Source: JADJYF01 sp965278995 (lineage in GTDB: Bacteria; Pseudomonadota; Gammaproteobacteria; Ga0077536). From it: a DNA stretch of 64,000 bases. Location: the NCBI GenBank assembly GCA_965278995.1, contig OZ257136.1, positions 2,542,001 through 2,606,000 of the forward strand, read 5' to 3'. The stretch's first letter is position 1, and the number at the start of each line of letters is the position of its first letter. Shown in pieces: positions 8,880-17,028 of the stretch. The notes under the pieces are model-generated. The model had not been told where the DNA came from. It saw only the letters and a program-made list of their open reading frames with translations, and did no database searches. The position numbers and the translations under genes were made by a program.

Positions 8880-10030
8880 TGAGCGAATACTTCGGCGATG
8901 GCGCGCTCCACTCGCGTCGTCGAGCCGGCGTCGTCGAGCGGGTTACGCCGCAACCGATGGCGGAGCGCGGACGGCGCCACCTGCGCGAGCTGCGCCGCCG
9001 TAACGACGGCCTGACCATCGAGCGCAGCCTGGGCACGCGCAGTCCGCATCAACGTGAGTTCGCCGCGCAGCCCGTCCGTGCCGAGCTTCAGGCAAAGTTT
9101 GGCAGCCAATTCCAGAATCGCATCCGGAACCTCCACCGTATCGAGTCGCTCGCGCGCAGCGAGTATGCGGCGGCGCTCGCGCGCTTCGCGTTGCTTCCAG
9201 TCGGCGACGAATGCCACCGGATCACGATCGAAGGCATCGCGCAGACGCACCACGGCAACCCGCGTCGCGAGATCCTGCGGTGCTCTCACTTCGACCGCGA
9301 GCCCGAAACGATCGAGCAGCTGCGGGCGCAATTCGCCTTCTTCGGGATTGCCGCTGCCGACCAGCACAAAACGCGCGGGATGACGCAGACTCAATCCTTC
9401 GCGCTCGACGACATTCTCGCCCGAGGCCGCCACATCGAGCAGCAAGTCAACCAGATGATCTTCGAGCAGATTGACCTCGTCTATATACAGGAAGCCGCGG
9501 TTGGCACGGGCCAACAAGCCGGGTTCGAAACGCTTCTCGCCATGCACCAGTGCCCGTTCGAGATCGAGCGCACCGACCACGCGATCCTCAGTCGCGCCGA
9601 GAGGAAGATCGACCACCGGTACTGGCACCGTCGACGTTTTGACCTGAGCGCCGGCGCTGACGCAAGCCGGGCACATGCCGGCGGCGCGACCCGGCGCACA
9701 GCCATATGGACAGCCGCTGATCACGCGCATGGGCGGCAACAGCGCGGCCAACGCGCGCACCGCCGTCGATTTGCCGGTGCCGCGATCACCGAAAATCAAC
9801 ACACCGCCGATGCTGCCATCGACTGCGGCGAGCAGCAGCGCGCGCTTCATGTCGTCCTGGCCGACAATGGCAGAAAAAGGAAACAGAGGCGTCATGGCGA
9901 TATCCGGTTTGGCGCTGGCTGTACGTTGAGCCGTTCGGGTCGTGCGGCGTGGTGGTAGCGCTGTCGCCGTGCTCCAATCCGTGTCACCCGTGGATACGCC
10001 ACGCGAACGCTCGTCGTCGAGTCTGGTCAT
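8876..10030 (-). CDS. bchI: Magnesium chelatase subunit I (ATPase)
   Basis: BchI is the catalytic AAA+ ATPase of magnesium chelatase. The sequence has the family start FPFSAIVGQDDMK, Walker A GDRGTGKST, the cysteine-containing insert around CPYGCAPG, Walker B with LYIDEVNLL, and the sensor stretch VGSGNPEEGELRPQLLDRFG. The reading frame opens at 10030, three bases after puhE, giving 384 residues. The 45 residues before the conserved MTPLFPFS are low-complexity and unlike the family, so the ATG at 9895 (339 residues, the usual length) may be the true start. No strong ribosome binding site decides between them. Confidence 0.94.
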   Translation of the reverse strand: MTRLDDERSRGVSTGDTDWSTATALPPRRTTRTAQRTASAKPDIAMTPLFPFSAIVGQDDMKRALLLAAVDGSIGGVLIFGDRGTGKSTAVRALAALLPPMRVISGCPYGCAPGRAAGMCPACVSAGAQVKTSTVPVPVVDLPLGATEDRVVGALDLERALVHGEKRFEPGLLARANRGFLYIDEVNLLEDHLVDLLLDVAASGENVVEREGLSLRHPARFVLVGSGNPEEGELRPQLLDRFGLAVEVRAPQDLATRVAVVRLRDAFDRDPVAFVADWKQREARERRRILAARERLDTVEVPDAILELAAKLCLKLGTDGLRGELTLMRTARAQAALDGQAVVTAAQLAQVAPSALRHRLRRNPLDDAGSTTRVERAIAEVFAQ

Positions 10031-10033
10031 GAG

Positions 10034-10860
10034 TCAATTCACCGAGGAAGGATGACGGTCTGCGCCTGCTAGTAGCCGCGCCCGCGCACGTTCCTGACGC
10101 CCGCGCCTGGCTTGCAAAGCCCACCGCCAAAGCGCTGCGTCTTCCAGGGGAAGCACGAGAAACCAGTGTTCGAGCAAGCCGAGCAGCATCAGCGCGGCGA
10201 GCAATCCGTAAGCGGTCGCTTCGAAGCTTTGTGCTGGCGCCACCAGGGCCGCTGCCAGCAGTTCCACACTCAATACGGTGGCCAGCGTAATCGAGAGTGG
10301 AAAAAGCAGATTCATCGGCTTCTTGATCATGAAGCTCTTGAGATAATCGAGCGTGTCAGGCAGAAATTCTTCGTTCAGGTTGGGCACGCCGAGGAAGACG
10401 TTGAGCTTGCTGCTCCAGCGCATCAGCCAGAGCACGGCGAAAGTCCATGCTGCCAACTGGTTGGGGCTGTTTCGCGTATAAGCGAGCAGGGCGCAGCCGA
10501 CGAGCACGACCAGCACTTCGTGATAAAGACTGGTCCGGAGTGCCAGGGCGAAGCGCGGCCAGCCACGCAGCTGCGGCGGGCACGGCGCTTGCCACGGGCC
10601 GGTTATCAAACCCATGAAGTAGCTCATCTCGAGCCAACCCCATAGCGTCAGGCCGCAGGTGAACGCGACATACGCATTACCGACGTCAATGCTATCGCTG
10701 GACATCACGACACCTGCCAGTGCAGCGACCGCGATGGCGCCGGCACCGGCGAGACTGTAGCGAAAGGTGGTCCGCGGCAGTCCATCGAGATACAGCACGA
10801 CGCCGTGCTGAACCACCACAGCAGCAGGGCATACAAAATCGGTAGCGCGAGCTGCGCCAT
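10034..10860 (-). CDS. puhE: Photosynthetic complex assembly protein PuhE, with apparent frameshift near residue 19
   Basis: The frame from 10819 to 10034 encodes a multi-helix membrane protein matching PuhE (DUF3623), an assembly factor of the reaction-centre complex, with WLEMSYFMG, LYHEVLVV and SKLNVFLGVPNLNEEFLP. That frame begins inside the conserved N-terminus. The missing first part lies in another frame: an ATG at 10860 with AAGGA about ten bases upstream reads MAQLALPILYALLLWWFSTA and would continue as GVVLYLDGLPR if one G/C were added near 10803. The two halves together rebuild a normal PuhE start. This is either a sequence error in a short G/C run or a real frameshift. The gene lies 13 bp after acsF and 3 bp before bchI. 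Confidence 0.85.
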
Positions 10861-10873
10861 GGTGCTCTAGTCC

Positions 10874-11941
10874 TTACCAGGCCGGCGCCAGACGCACCTG
10901 CGCTGGCGGCGCGTTGCGCCTGGCCGGCAGGCAGTACAGCTGACCGAAAGTGAACAATCCGGCAAGGCCGAGCCCGAGGCGCTTTATCGTGCCGAGGATG
11001 CCACCTTGGGCACGTGCTGCGTCGCTCGCGGTGGAAATCGCCAGCAGGCGTTCGAGGCCGGCATGAAACGCCGGATTGTCGATATCCAACTCGAGCGGAA
11101 AGACCTGTCGCGCAATGACATTCGTGATGCGAAAGACTTCAAAATCGTAGGTGTTCGGATCAAGGCCGAGCGCGCGATGAAACGCTGGCCGCGCATGATC
11201 GCGAACGTACATGGTGGCGTAGACAGCAAGCAGAAAGAAACGGATCCAGAGCTTGTTCACGCCGCGCAGCAACGCCGGGTCAGAGCGCATGATCAGCGCA
11301 AAAGCCTCGCCGTGACGGAATTCGTCGTTACACCACGATTCAAACCAGTTGAAGATCGGGTGAAAGCGCAGCTCGGGATGGCGTTCGAGCTGTCGGAAAA
11401 TCGTTATGTAGCGCGCGTAACCGATTTTCTCAGACAGATAGGTCGCATAGAAAATGAATTTCGGCCGGAAGAACGTGTACTTCTTTTCCTTGCGCAGGAA
11501 ACCCAGATCGACGCCCAGCCCGAAATCCTTCAGCGCCTGGTTGATGAAACCGGCATGGCGTGATTCATCGCGTGCCATGTAGCCCATCAGGTCACGCACA
11601 TCGGGATTCGTGCACTGTCGCTTGATATCGGAATACAACACACAACCGGAGAACTCAGAAGTGCACGAACTGATCAGGAAATCGAGAAATTCCTGGCGTA
11701 CCTCCTCCGGCAGATCTTCGAGTCGCATATTGAAATGGGCGTCGCGCTCGAAATGATGACGATTCGTGTCGGCAGCGAACTCCGCCATCATGGCGTCCCA
11801 TTCTTCTCGCACCGAGCTGACGTCGACTTTTGCCAGCTCAACAAAATCCGTGGTGTAGAAACGCGGCGTGAGCAGCGTTTCCTGGCTGGCGATAGCGGCG
11901 CTGTCGGTCGCTGAGACTGGCGCAGTAGCGCTGGCGGTCAT
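10874..11941 (-). CDS. acsF: Aerobic Mg-protoporphyrin IX monomethyl ester cyclase AcsF
   Basis: AcsF is the diiron oxygenase that forms the isocyclic E ring of bacteriochlorophyll with O2. The 355-residue protein shows both carboxylate-histidine clusters of the diiron site: DESRH in the first half (about residue 127) and NDEFRHGEAF further on (about 210), with the conserved ERDAHFNM stretch before them. Presence of acsF, with no bchE in the window, points to pigment synthesis under oxygen. It overlaps puhC by four bases (ATGA) and precedes puhE by 13 bp. The last 35 residues (glycine, leucine and alanine rich) are less conserved. Confidence 0.96.
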   Translation of the reverse strand: MTASATAPVSATDSAAIASQETLLTPRFYTTDFVELAKVDVSSVREEWDAMMAEFAADTNRHHFERDAHFNMRLEDLPEEVRQEFLDFLISSCTSEFSGCVLYSDIKRQCTNPDVRDLMGYMARDESRHAGFINQALKDFGLGVDLGFLRKEKKYTFFRPKFIFYATYLSEKIGYARYITIFRQLERHPELRFHPIFNWFESWCNDEFRHGEAFALIMRSDPALLRGVNKLWIRFFLLAVYATMYVRDHARPAFHRALGLDPNTYDFEVFRITNVIARQVFPLELDIDNPAFHAGLERLLAISTASDAARAQGGILGTIKRLGLGLAGLFTFGQLYCLPARRNAPPAQVRLAPAW

Positions 11942-12507
11942 GATTGCTTCCTCGCAATGGTCGTTGCGTCGATGGTGCGCAGCGTGTTGCTGCTGTCATC
12001 GAGTGTCGCCGGCATGGCATCAGCTTCCGGTGTTACTTCCGCTGCAGCCGTCGGATGTGGTGCAGTGGCGATGAACAATCGCGCAAACGCACCGTAATTG
12101 GCGGCACCGAAAGCGCCGACGTCAACGCGCCGGCCGGTGCTCGGATCGGCCACCGTCAACCGTCCGTCAGCCCGCCGCGACAGTCGATACGGTCGGTCAA
12201 CGGCGACGTCGTTCCGTTTACGTTCGCGCGCGAGCCCGCGCAGAACGCCGCGGATGAAGCCATCACCACCCGGCGGCACAGTCGTTGCCAGCACCTGTTC
12301 GCCATCGCGGAACACGGCAATCGAACCGTCGGGGCGGTCGGCAAAACGCAGTTCGCGGATCTCGACGGCCCGTGACGGCGTCATTGCAGTCGTTCCCACC
12401 TGCGTCGTGCGGGCGACCGTGGCAGCGATGAGGCAAAACGCAACGAGCACTCCCGCGGCCCACGGCACCGCGCGCGGAAACGGCTGTCGATGATGAATGT
12501 GCTGCAT
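11938..12507 (-). CDS. puhC: Photosynthetic complex assembly protein PuhC
   Basis: PuhC is a membrane-anchored factor needed for correct reaction centre and LH1 assembly. The 189-residue product has one N-terminal hydrophobic segment (about residues 14-32), then a periplasmic-type domain with R-x-L-R-F-x-D-x-x-D-G-S-I-x-V, GGDGFIRGVLRGLARER and YRLSRRADGRLTVADP, all typical of PuhC. Order puhA-puhB-puhC-acsF-puhE is the common arrangement. It starts 12 bp after puhB and overlaps acsF by four bases. Confidence 0.9.
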   Translation of the reverse strand: MQHIHHRQPFPRAVPWAAGVLVAFCLIAATVARTTQVGTTAMTPSRAVEIRELRFADRPDGSIAVFRDGEQVLATTVPPGGDGFIRGVLRGLARERKRNDVAVDRPYRLSRRADGRLTVADPSTGRRVDVGAFGAANYGAFARLFIATAPHPTAAAEVTPEADAMPATLDDSSNTLRTIDATTIARKQS

Positions 12508-12519
12508 GGATATCGTGCC

Positions 12520-13173
12520 TCAGGCAGCCGCGCCGCTCGTCCGCACGAGAACGGGCCGACGAGGTACCTCGATGCGGCTGGTCGCCGGCACGCCGCTCGA
12601 CGCCTGTAGCGCATCGGCCAGCATGCGCGCTGCCTGCGCCGCATGCGGCAAACCGCGCAGTACCGGGCGCGGCGAACTGAAGCGCCACGCTTTTACGCAC
12701 GGCCACATGGCGACGTAGCCGACCCGATGATCCGGCGCCAGTGTCAACTCGAGGTCGCCGCTGCCATCGGCATTCAAATGAAGCCCGGCTCCGGCAATCG
12801 AGGTAAACGGAATATTCACCGTCAGCGGCACAGCAATGCCGAAGCGGATCACGACCCGCGCGTTGGTCACCGTATAGACCGTCGTCCGCGCATAGCACCA
12901 ACCGAACAGAGCAAGCAGCGCAAGCGCACCACCGGCGAGCGGCAGCTTGCCGAGCGCCGCCGTGGTCACCGCTGCCAATGAACCCTGCTCGACGGCCGTA
13001 AACAGTCCCTGGGCGACGATCAACAGCGCGAAGTACACCGCCAGCGCGCGTATGCCGAAAGCCGAGCGGGCAAATCCGGCAGCGCTCGGCTCACCCTGCC
13101 ACAGCAGCCGCTCTCCAGCAGGCAGCTGCTCCGGTAAACCGCGGACCGGCTCGAACTCGTGTTCGTCGCTCAC
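12520..13173 (-). CDS. puhB: Photosynthetic complex assembly protein PuhB
   Basis: PuhB is a membrane protein with a bacterial PH-like domain that assists reaction-centre assembly. The 217-residue product starts with the family-typical E-P-V-R-G-L-P-E-x-L-P-x-G-E-x-L-L-W-Q-G, has two hydrophobic segments (about residues 42-60 and 78-95), and then the PH-like stretch YTVTNARVVIRFG and NIPFTSIAGA. It overlaps puhA by four bases and precedes puhC by 12 bp, so it is read on the same transcript as the H subunit. Confidence 0.93.
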   Translation of the reverse strand: MSDEHEFEPVRGLPEQLPAGERLLWQGEPSAAGFARSAFGIRALAVYFALLIVAQGLFTAVEQGSLAAVTTAALGKLPLAGGALALLALFGWCYARTTVYTVTNARVVIRFGIAVPLTVNIPFTSIAGAGLHLNADGSGDLELTLAPDHRVGYVAMWPCVKAWRFSSPRPVLRGLPHAAQAARMLADALQASSGVPATSRIEVPRRPVLVRTSGAAA

Positions 13174-13946
13174 AGCAGCGGCTCCTGGCGTGAAGCCTCG
13201 GCATACAGCGTACCAGCGCCGTAGAACGCAACAATGCGCTCCTCTTCGAGCAGCGTGACCTGATCGGCGACACGACGTTCAGGTGCAATAGCGAAATGCT
13301 GACCGCGTACCGAGCGCACTTTGACCTGACCGCGTCTGCCGTCCACTTTAGCGAAGTTCATCGGCAACAGGACGCTGCGCTGACCTTGCGCGCTCGGCGT
13401 GGTCACTTCGAGATAGCGAATGATGTACTCGGACTTGTCGACCCAGACATCGGTAACCGTGCCGCCAATTTCGCCGTCGCAACCAATCACGGTCATGCCA
13501 CGCGGATCGGGGTCGTTGGGTGCGATGCTGAATTCATGCGCGCTGCGTAACGGCACAATTTTGGGTTCGCCTTCGAAAGTCATATCTGGAACGTCGGCGC
13601 GTTCGGCGTAGGAACCGGGCCCGATACCACCGAGCATCGGATCGCCGGTTGGCACCAGCGGCGCGCCCGGCCATGGCGCAATCGGTTCACCGGGAACTGC
13701 ACGGGTATCGCGCAATCCGTTCGGTGCCGAGACCGTCCCGCCACCGTGGCCGAGACGGAACACTTTCGGTTGTGGGACGAAAATCAGACCGGGATTGACG
13801 AGCTTGCCCGGCGCCGATTCCAGCGGATAGCCCTCGCGTCGATCTTCACGTCGCAGATAGAAAATCAGTCCGAAGAAAAACGCCCAGAACACGTACAGCA
13901 CGAGTTGGGCGACGTCGATGTATTCAGTGATGGCTCCGGTTTGCAT
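13170..13946 (-). CDS. puhA: Photosynthetic reaction centre H subunit
   Basis: PuhA is the cytoplasmic cap of the reaction centre, anchored by one helix, and shapes proton delivery to QB. The 258-residue protein begins with the family motif TGAITEYIDVAQ and a single membrane helix VLYVFWAFFFGLIFYLRREDRREGYPLE-like region (residues about 14-40). The PRC-barrel domain follows, with GTVTDVWVDKSEYIIRYLEV and the LLPMNFAKVD stretch. The gene lies 27 bp after lhaA and overlaps puhB by four bases. No pufLM partner is in this window. Confidence 0.97.
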   Translation of the reverse strand: MQTGAITEYIDVAQLVLYVFWAFFFGLIFYLRREDRREGYPLESAPGKLVNPGLIFVPQPKVFRLGHGGGTVSAPNGLRDTRAVPGEPIAPWPGAPLVPTGDPMLGGIGPGSYAERADVPDMTFEGEPKIVPLRSAHEFSIAPNDPDPRGMTVIGCDGEIGGTVTDVWVDKSEYIIRYLEVTTPSAQGQRSVLLPMNFAKVDGRRGQVKVRSVRGQHFAIAPERRVADQVTLLEEERIVAFYGAGTLYAEASRQEPLL

Positions 13947-13973
13947 GGGTGCATACTCCGGCGGCTGTGCCGC

Positions 13974-15398
13974 TCAGTTGGGCAGTTCGGCAAGGCCGAA
14001 CCGCGTTGAATGAGACAAGGGTGCCGGCGCGCTGGCGCGAACCAGCGGCCCGATGATGATCAGGGTGATGAACAGCAACACTATCTCGGCGTTATAGACC
14101 GCGGCGTAACCGACGTTCTCGCTGGTCAGAGCGGGGCCGAGCATATCGGCACCGGCCATGCGTGCGACGAGATCGCGAAGGCTTCCGCCGAGTGCAATGC
14201 CGGCTCCCGCAGCGAACGCCTGCGCGGCACCCCATGCGCCGAGCGCAATGCCGGCGCAACCGTCCTGCTCGAAATCCATCGCCGTCACCAGCGTACCGAG
14301 AGCGAATAGGCCACTGCCGCAACCGAGCAGCGCGCTGCCCAGGCAGAACAGTGCTGGACCGTTCATGGCCCCGGAAAAAATAACGACAGCGAATGCGCCG
14401 ACACCGAGCAGCACACCACTGGCAGCCAGACGTCGCGGATCGGCACCCGCGCGCAACCAGCGCGCCGATAGTACGAACGCGAGCAGTGCACCACCGGCCA
14501 CCAGCGCCGTCAGCATCGTTGTCGAACTCACGGACAAGCCGAGCACCTGTGCGCCATACGGCTCGAGCAGAATGTCCTGCATGCTGAATGCCATCGTGCC
14601 GCAACTCACGCCGAGCAGGAATCGGGCATAGCGGTTGCGCGCTGCGACCTGCCGCCAGAGCGCCACAAACGGCGGTCGGGGGCCCGCCGAGTGGCGCCCC
14701 GGATCGCGGCCCTCCTGCTTCCACAAAGCAACGAGATTCAGTGCAATGGTGATGAGTGCGACACCTTGCAAGACCCGGATCAGGCGGATCTGGCTGAAAT
14801 CCTCGAGCAAGGCACCGAACAGCAGTGCGCTTGCGCACATGCCGAGCAGCAACATCACGTAAAGCTGTGCGACGACCTGCGGTCGTTTATCCGGCGCTGT
14901 CAGATCGGTCGCCAGGGCCAGACCCGCAGTCTGCGCAGTATGCAATCCTGCGCCGGCCAGCGCGAAGGCGAGTGCGGCCGCTACCGGTCCGAGCCAGGCT
15001 GGTCCATTGGTGTCACCGGACAACACTATCAGCGCGAACGGCATGATGGCGAAACCGCCGAACTGCATCAGCGTTCCGAACCAGATGTAGGGAACCCGGC
15101 GCCAGCCGAAAGCGGACTGATGCGTATCGGAACGAAAGCCGACAAAGATTCGCAACGGCGCGCTCAGCAACGGCAGTGAGACCATCAGCGCGACCAGCCA
15201 GGCAGGCAGACCGAGTTCGACGATCATGACCCGGTTCAAGGTCCCGTTCAGCAGCACCACCGCCATGCCCGCAGAAATCTGAAACAGAGACAAGCGCAGC
15301 AGCCGCGACATCGGCACTGCAGCTGTCGCCACGTCAGCGAACGGCAGATAGCCGATAGCCACGTTGCGCCAGTGCCTTGCCAGCTGCGCTTTCAGCAT
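13974..15398 (-). CDS. lhaA: Light-harvesting complex assembly transporter-like protein LhaA (PucC family)
   Basis: LhaA is a twelve-helix BCD/MFS-fold membrane protein needed for LH1 assembly, perhaps by delivering bacteriochlorophyll. The chosen ATG at 15398 overlaps the bchM stop by seven bases and yields 474 residues starting MLKAQLARHWRNVAIGYLPF, as in the family; the longer reading only adds bchM sequence in another frame. Family features include LFQISAGMAVVLLNGTLNRVMI, GFRSDTHQSAFGWRRVPYIW, and QDILLEPYGAQVLG. The position between bchM and puhA is standard. Confidence 0.94.
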   Translation of the reverse strand: MLKAQLARHWRNVAIGYLPFADVATAAVPMSRLLRLSLFQISAGMAVVLLNGTLNRVMIVELGLPAWLVALMVSLPLLSAPLRIFVGFRSDTHQSAFGWRRVPYIWFGTLMQFGGFAIMPFALIVLSGDTNGPAWLGPVAAALAFALAGAGLHTAQTAGLALATDLTAPDKRPQVVAQLYVMLLLGMCASALLFGALLEDFSQIRLIRVLQGVALITIALNLVALWKQEGRDPGRHSAGPRPPFVALWRQVAARNRYARFLLGVSCGTMAFSMQDILLEPYGAQVLGLSVSSTTMLTALVAGGALLAFVLSARWLRAGADPRRLAASGVLLGVGAFAVVIFSGAMNGPALFCLGSALLGCGSGLFALGTLVTAMDFEQDGCAGIALGAWGAAQAFAAGAGIALGGSLRDLVARMAGADMLGPALTSENVGYAAVYNAEIVLLFITLIIIGPLVRASAPAPLSHSTRFGLAELPN

Positions 15399-16117
15399 GG
15401 CTGCCGCCGCGAGAGTTCCAGCGCCTGCGAGGTGTAGAACCCGCAAGCGACGCGACGCGTCTGCGCGACAGCCCACCCGGCGCTGCCGATACCTGCTTCC
15501 AGCGCGCCGATCAGCGCCTGTTCTCCTACTGGCTCGATCGCTGGCGCGCGATCGCCACGCGGAAACATCCGCCCCACTCCGTGCATCAAGGTCAGCAGCG
15601 GTGTCCGTGGTGCGAACGTGAACAGAATGCCGCGACGTGTTCTGGCCGTCAGATTGCCCAGCACGCCGAGTACGTCACTCAGCCGATAATGAATGAGTGA
15701 ATCCATGGCGACGATGTAATCAAACTCGCCGTGTTCGGCACCGAGCATGTCGCCGGTATGAAACTCGACGCTGCCGCAGCCCGCCTGACCCGAAACGACA
15801 TCGGCTGGCAGACGCTGGCGCGCCGTTTCAAGCAGCGTCGAAGCCAGATCGACAGCGATGACGGCGGCACCGCGGCGAGCCATTTCAACCGCCAACGCGC
15901 CGGTGCCGCAGCCGGCATCGAGCACACGCATGCCATGCATCTCAGCGGGCAACCAGTCGAGCAGCGTTGCACGCATCTGATCGCGGCCGGCACGCACGGT
16001 CGCGCGGATGCGGCTGACCGGAGCATCCGAAGTCAATCGTGACCACGCCGCAGTGGCAGTGCGATCGAAATAGGATTCGAGCTGCCCGCGTCGCTCCTGG
16101 TAGGACGTCGTCAACAT
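15392..16117 (-). CDS. bchM: Mg-protoporphyrin IX methyltransferase BchM
   Basis: BchM methylates the 13-propionate of Mg-protoporphyrin IX with S-adenosylmethionine, supplying the substrate of AcsF. The class I methyltransferase motif VLDAGCGTGALAVEMARRGA is near residue 65, followed by an acidic loop V-D-L-A, and the N-terminal YFDRTATAAWSRLTSDAPVSRIRATVRAGR region is characteristic. The ATG at 16117 shares one base with the bchL stop (TGATG). The product is 241 residues, about the usual length. It overlaps lhaA by seven bases. Confidence 0.95.
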   Translation of the reverse strand: MLTTSYQERRGQLESYFDRTATAAWSRLTSDAPVSRIRATVRAGRDQMRATLLDWLPAEMHGMRVLDAGCGTGALAVEMARRGAAVIAVDLASTLLETARQRLPADVVSGQAGCGSVEFHTGDMLGAEHGEFDYIVAMDSLIHYRLSDVLGVLGNLTARTRRGILFTFAPRTPLLTLMHGVGRMFPRGDRAPAIEPVGEQALIGALEAGIGSAGWAVAQTRRVACGFYTSQALELSRRQPC

Positions 16118-17028
16118 CAATCGAACCCCAGCAGATCGAAAATGTCGCGGTCTTTCATCGGCGCGGCGATCAATGGATCAGTGCCGGCCCACAGCGAAGC
16201 GGCAAGCCGCAGGTACTCGTTCTGTACCGCGGTCAACTCCGGCGATTCCTCCATCTCGAACAGCGTCGCTTTCTTCAGCCGGCTTCGGCGGATGACATCG
16301 AGATCGGGGAAGTGCGCGAGGATGTCGAGACCGACACTCTTGTTGAATCGATCAATCTGATCGGTTCCTGCGCTGCGGTTGGCGATGACACCGCCGAGAC
16401 GTACAGCGTAGTTCTTCGACTTCGCCTGAATGGCGGCGACAATCCGATTCATGGCGAAGATCGAATCGAAATCGTTGGCGGTGACAATCAGCGCGCGATC
16501 GGCGTGTTGCAATGGGGCTGCAAATCCGCCGCAGACAACGTCGCCGAGCACATCGAAAATCACGACGTCGGTATCCTCGAGCAGATGATGCTCCTTCAGG
16601 AGCTTGACGGTCTGGCCGACGACATACCCGCCGCAGCCGGTGCCGGCTGGCGGTCCGCCAGCTTCGACACACATCACGCCGTTGTAACCCTCGTAGACGA
16701 AGTCCTCGATGCGCAGTTCTTCCGGATGAAAATCGACTGCTTCGAGCGCATCGATGACCGTCGGCACCAGACGTTTGGTCAGGGTAAAAGTCGAATCGTG
16801 TTTTGGGTCGCAACCGATCTGCAGGACGCGCTTGCCGAGTTTCGAGAAAGCGACCGACAGGTTCGACGACGTGGTGCTCTTGCCGATGCCGCCTTTGCCA
16901 TAGACCGCGAATACTTTGGCCGTGCCGATGTCGACCGAGGCGTCCATATGCACCTGTACACTGCCCTCGCCGTCCGGCTTCGCTCGACTACGCGTGATCG
17001 CGGAAACCGGAACGGTAGTGGTATTCAT
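16117..17028 (-). CDS. bchL: Light-independent protochlorophyllide reductase iron protein BchL
   Basis: BchL is the NifH-like ATPase that passes electrons to the BchN-BchB protein for D-ring reduction in the dark. The 303-residue sequence has Walker A YGKGGIGKSTTSSN near residue 43, the iron-sulfur ligand cysteines in EAGGPPAGTGCGGY and DVLGDVVCGGF, and the switch region GCDPKHDST. It overlaps bchH and bchM by a few bases on either side, which is the standard bchH-L-M order. Confidence 0.97.
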   Translation of the reverse strand: MNTTTVPVSAITRSRAKPDGEGSVQVHMDASVDIGTAKVFAVYGKGGIGKSTTSSNLSVAFSKLGKRVLQIGCDPKHDSTFTLTKRLVPTVIDALEAVDFHPEELRIEDFVYEGYNGVMCVEAGGPPAGTGCGGYVVGQTVKLLKEHHLLEDTDVVIFDVLGDVVCGGFAAPLQHADRALIVTANDFDSIFAMNRIVAAIQAKSKNYAVRLGGVIANRSAGTDQIDRFNKSVGLDILAHFPDLDVIRRSRLKKATLFEMEESPELTAVQNEYLRLAASLWAGTDPLIAAPMKDRDIFDLLGFD

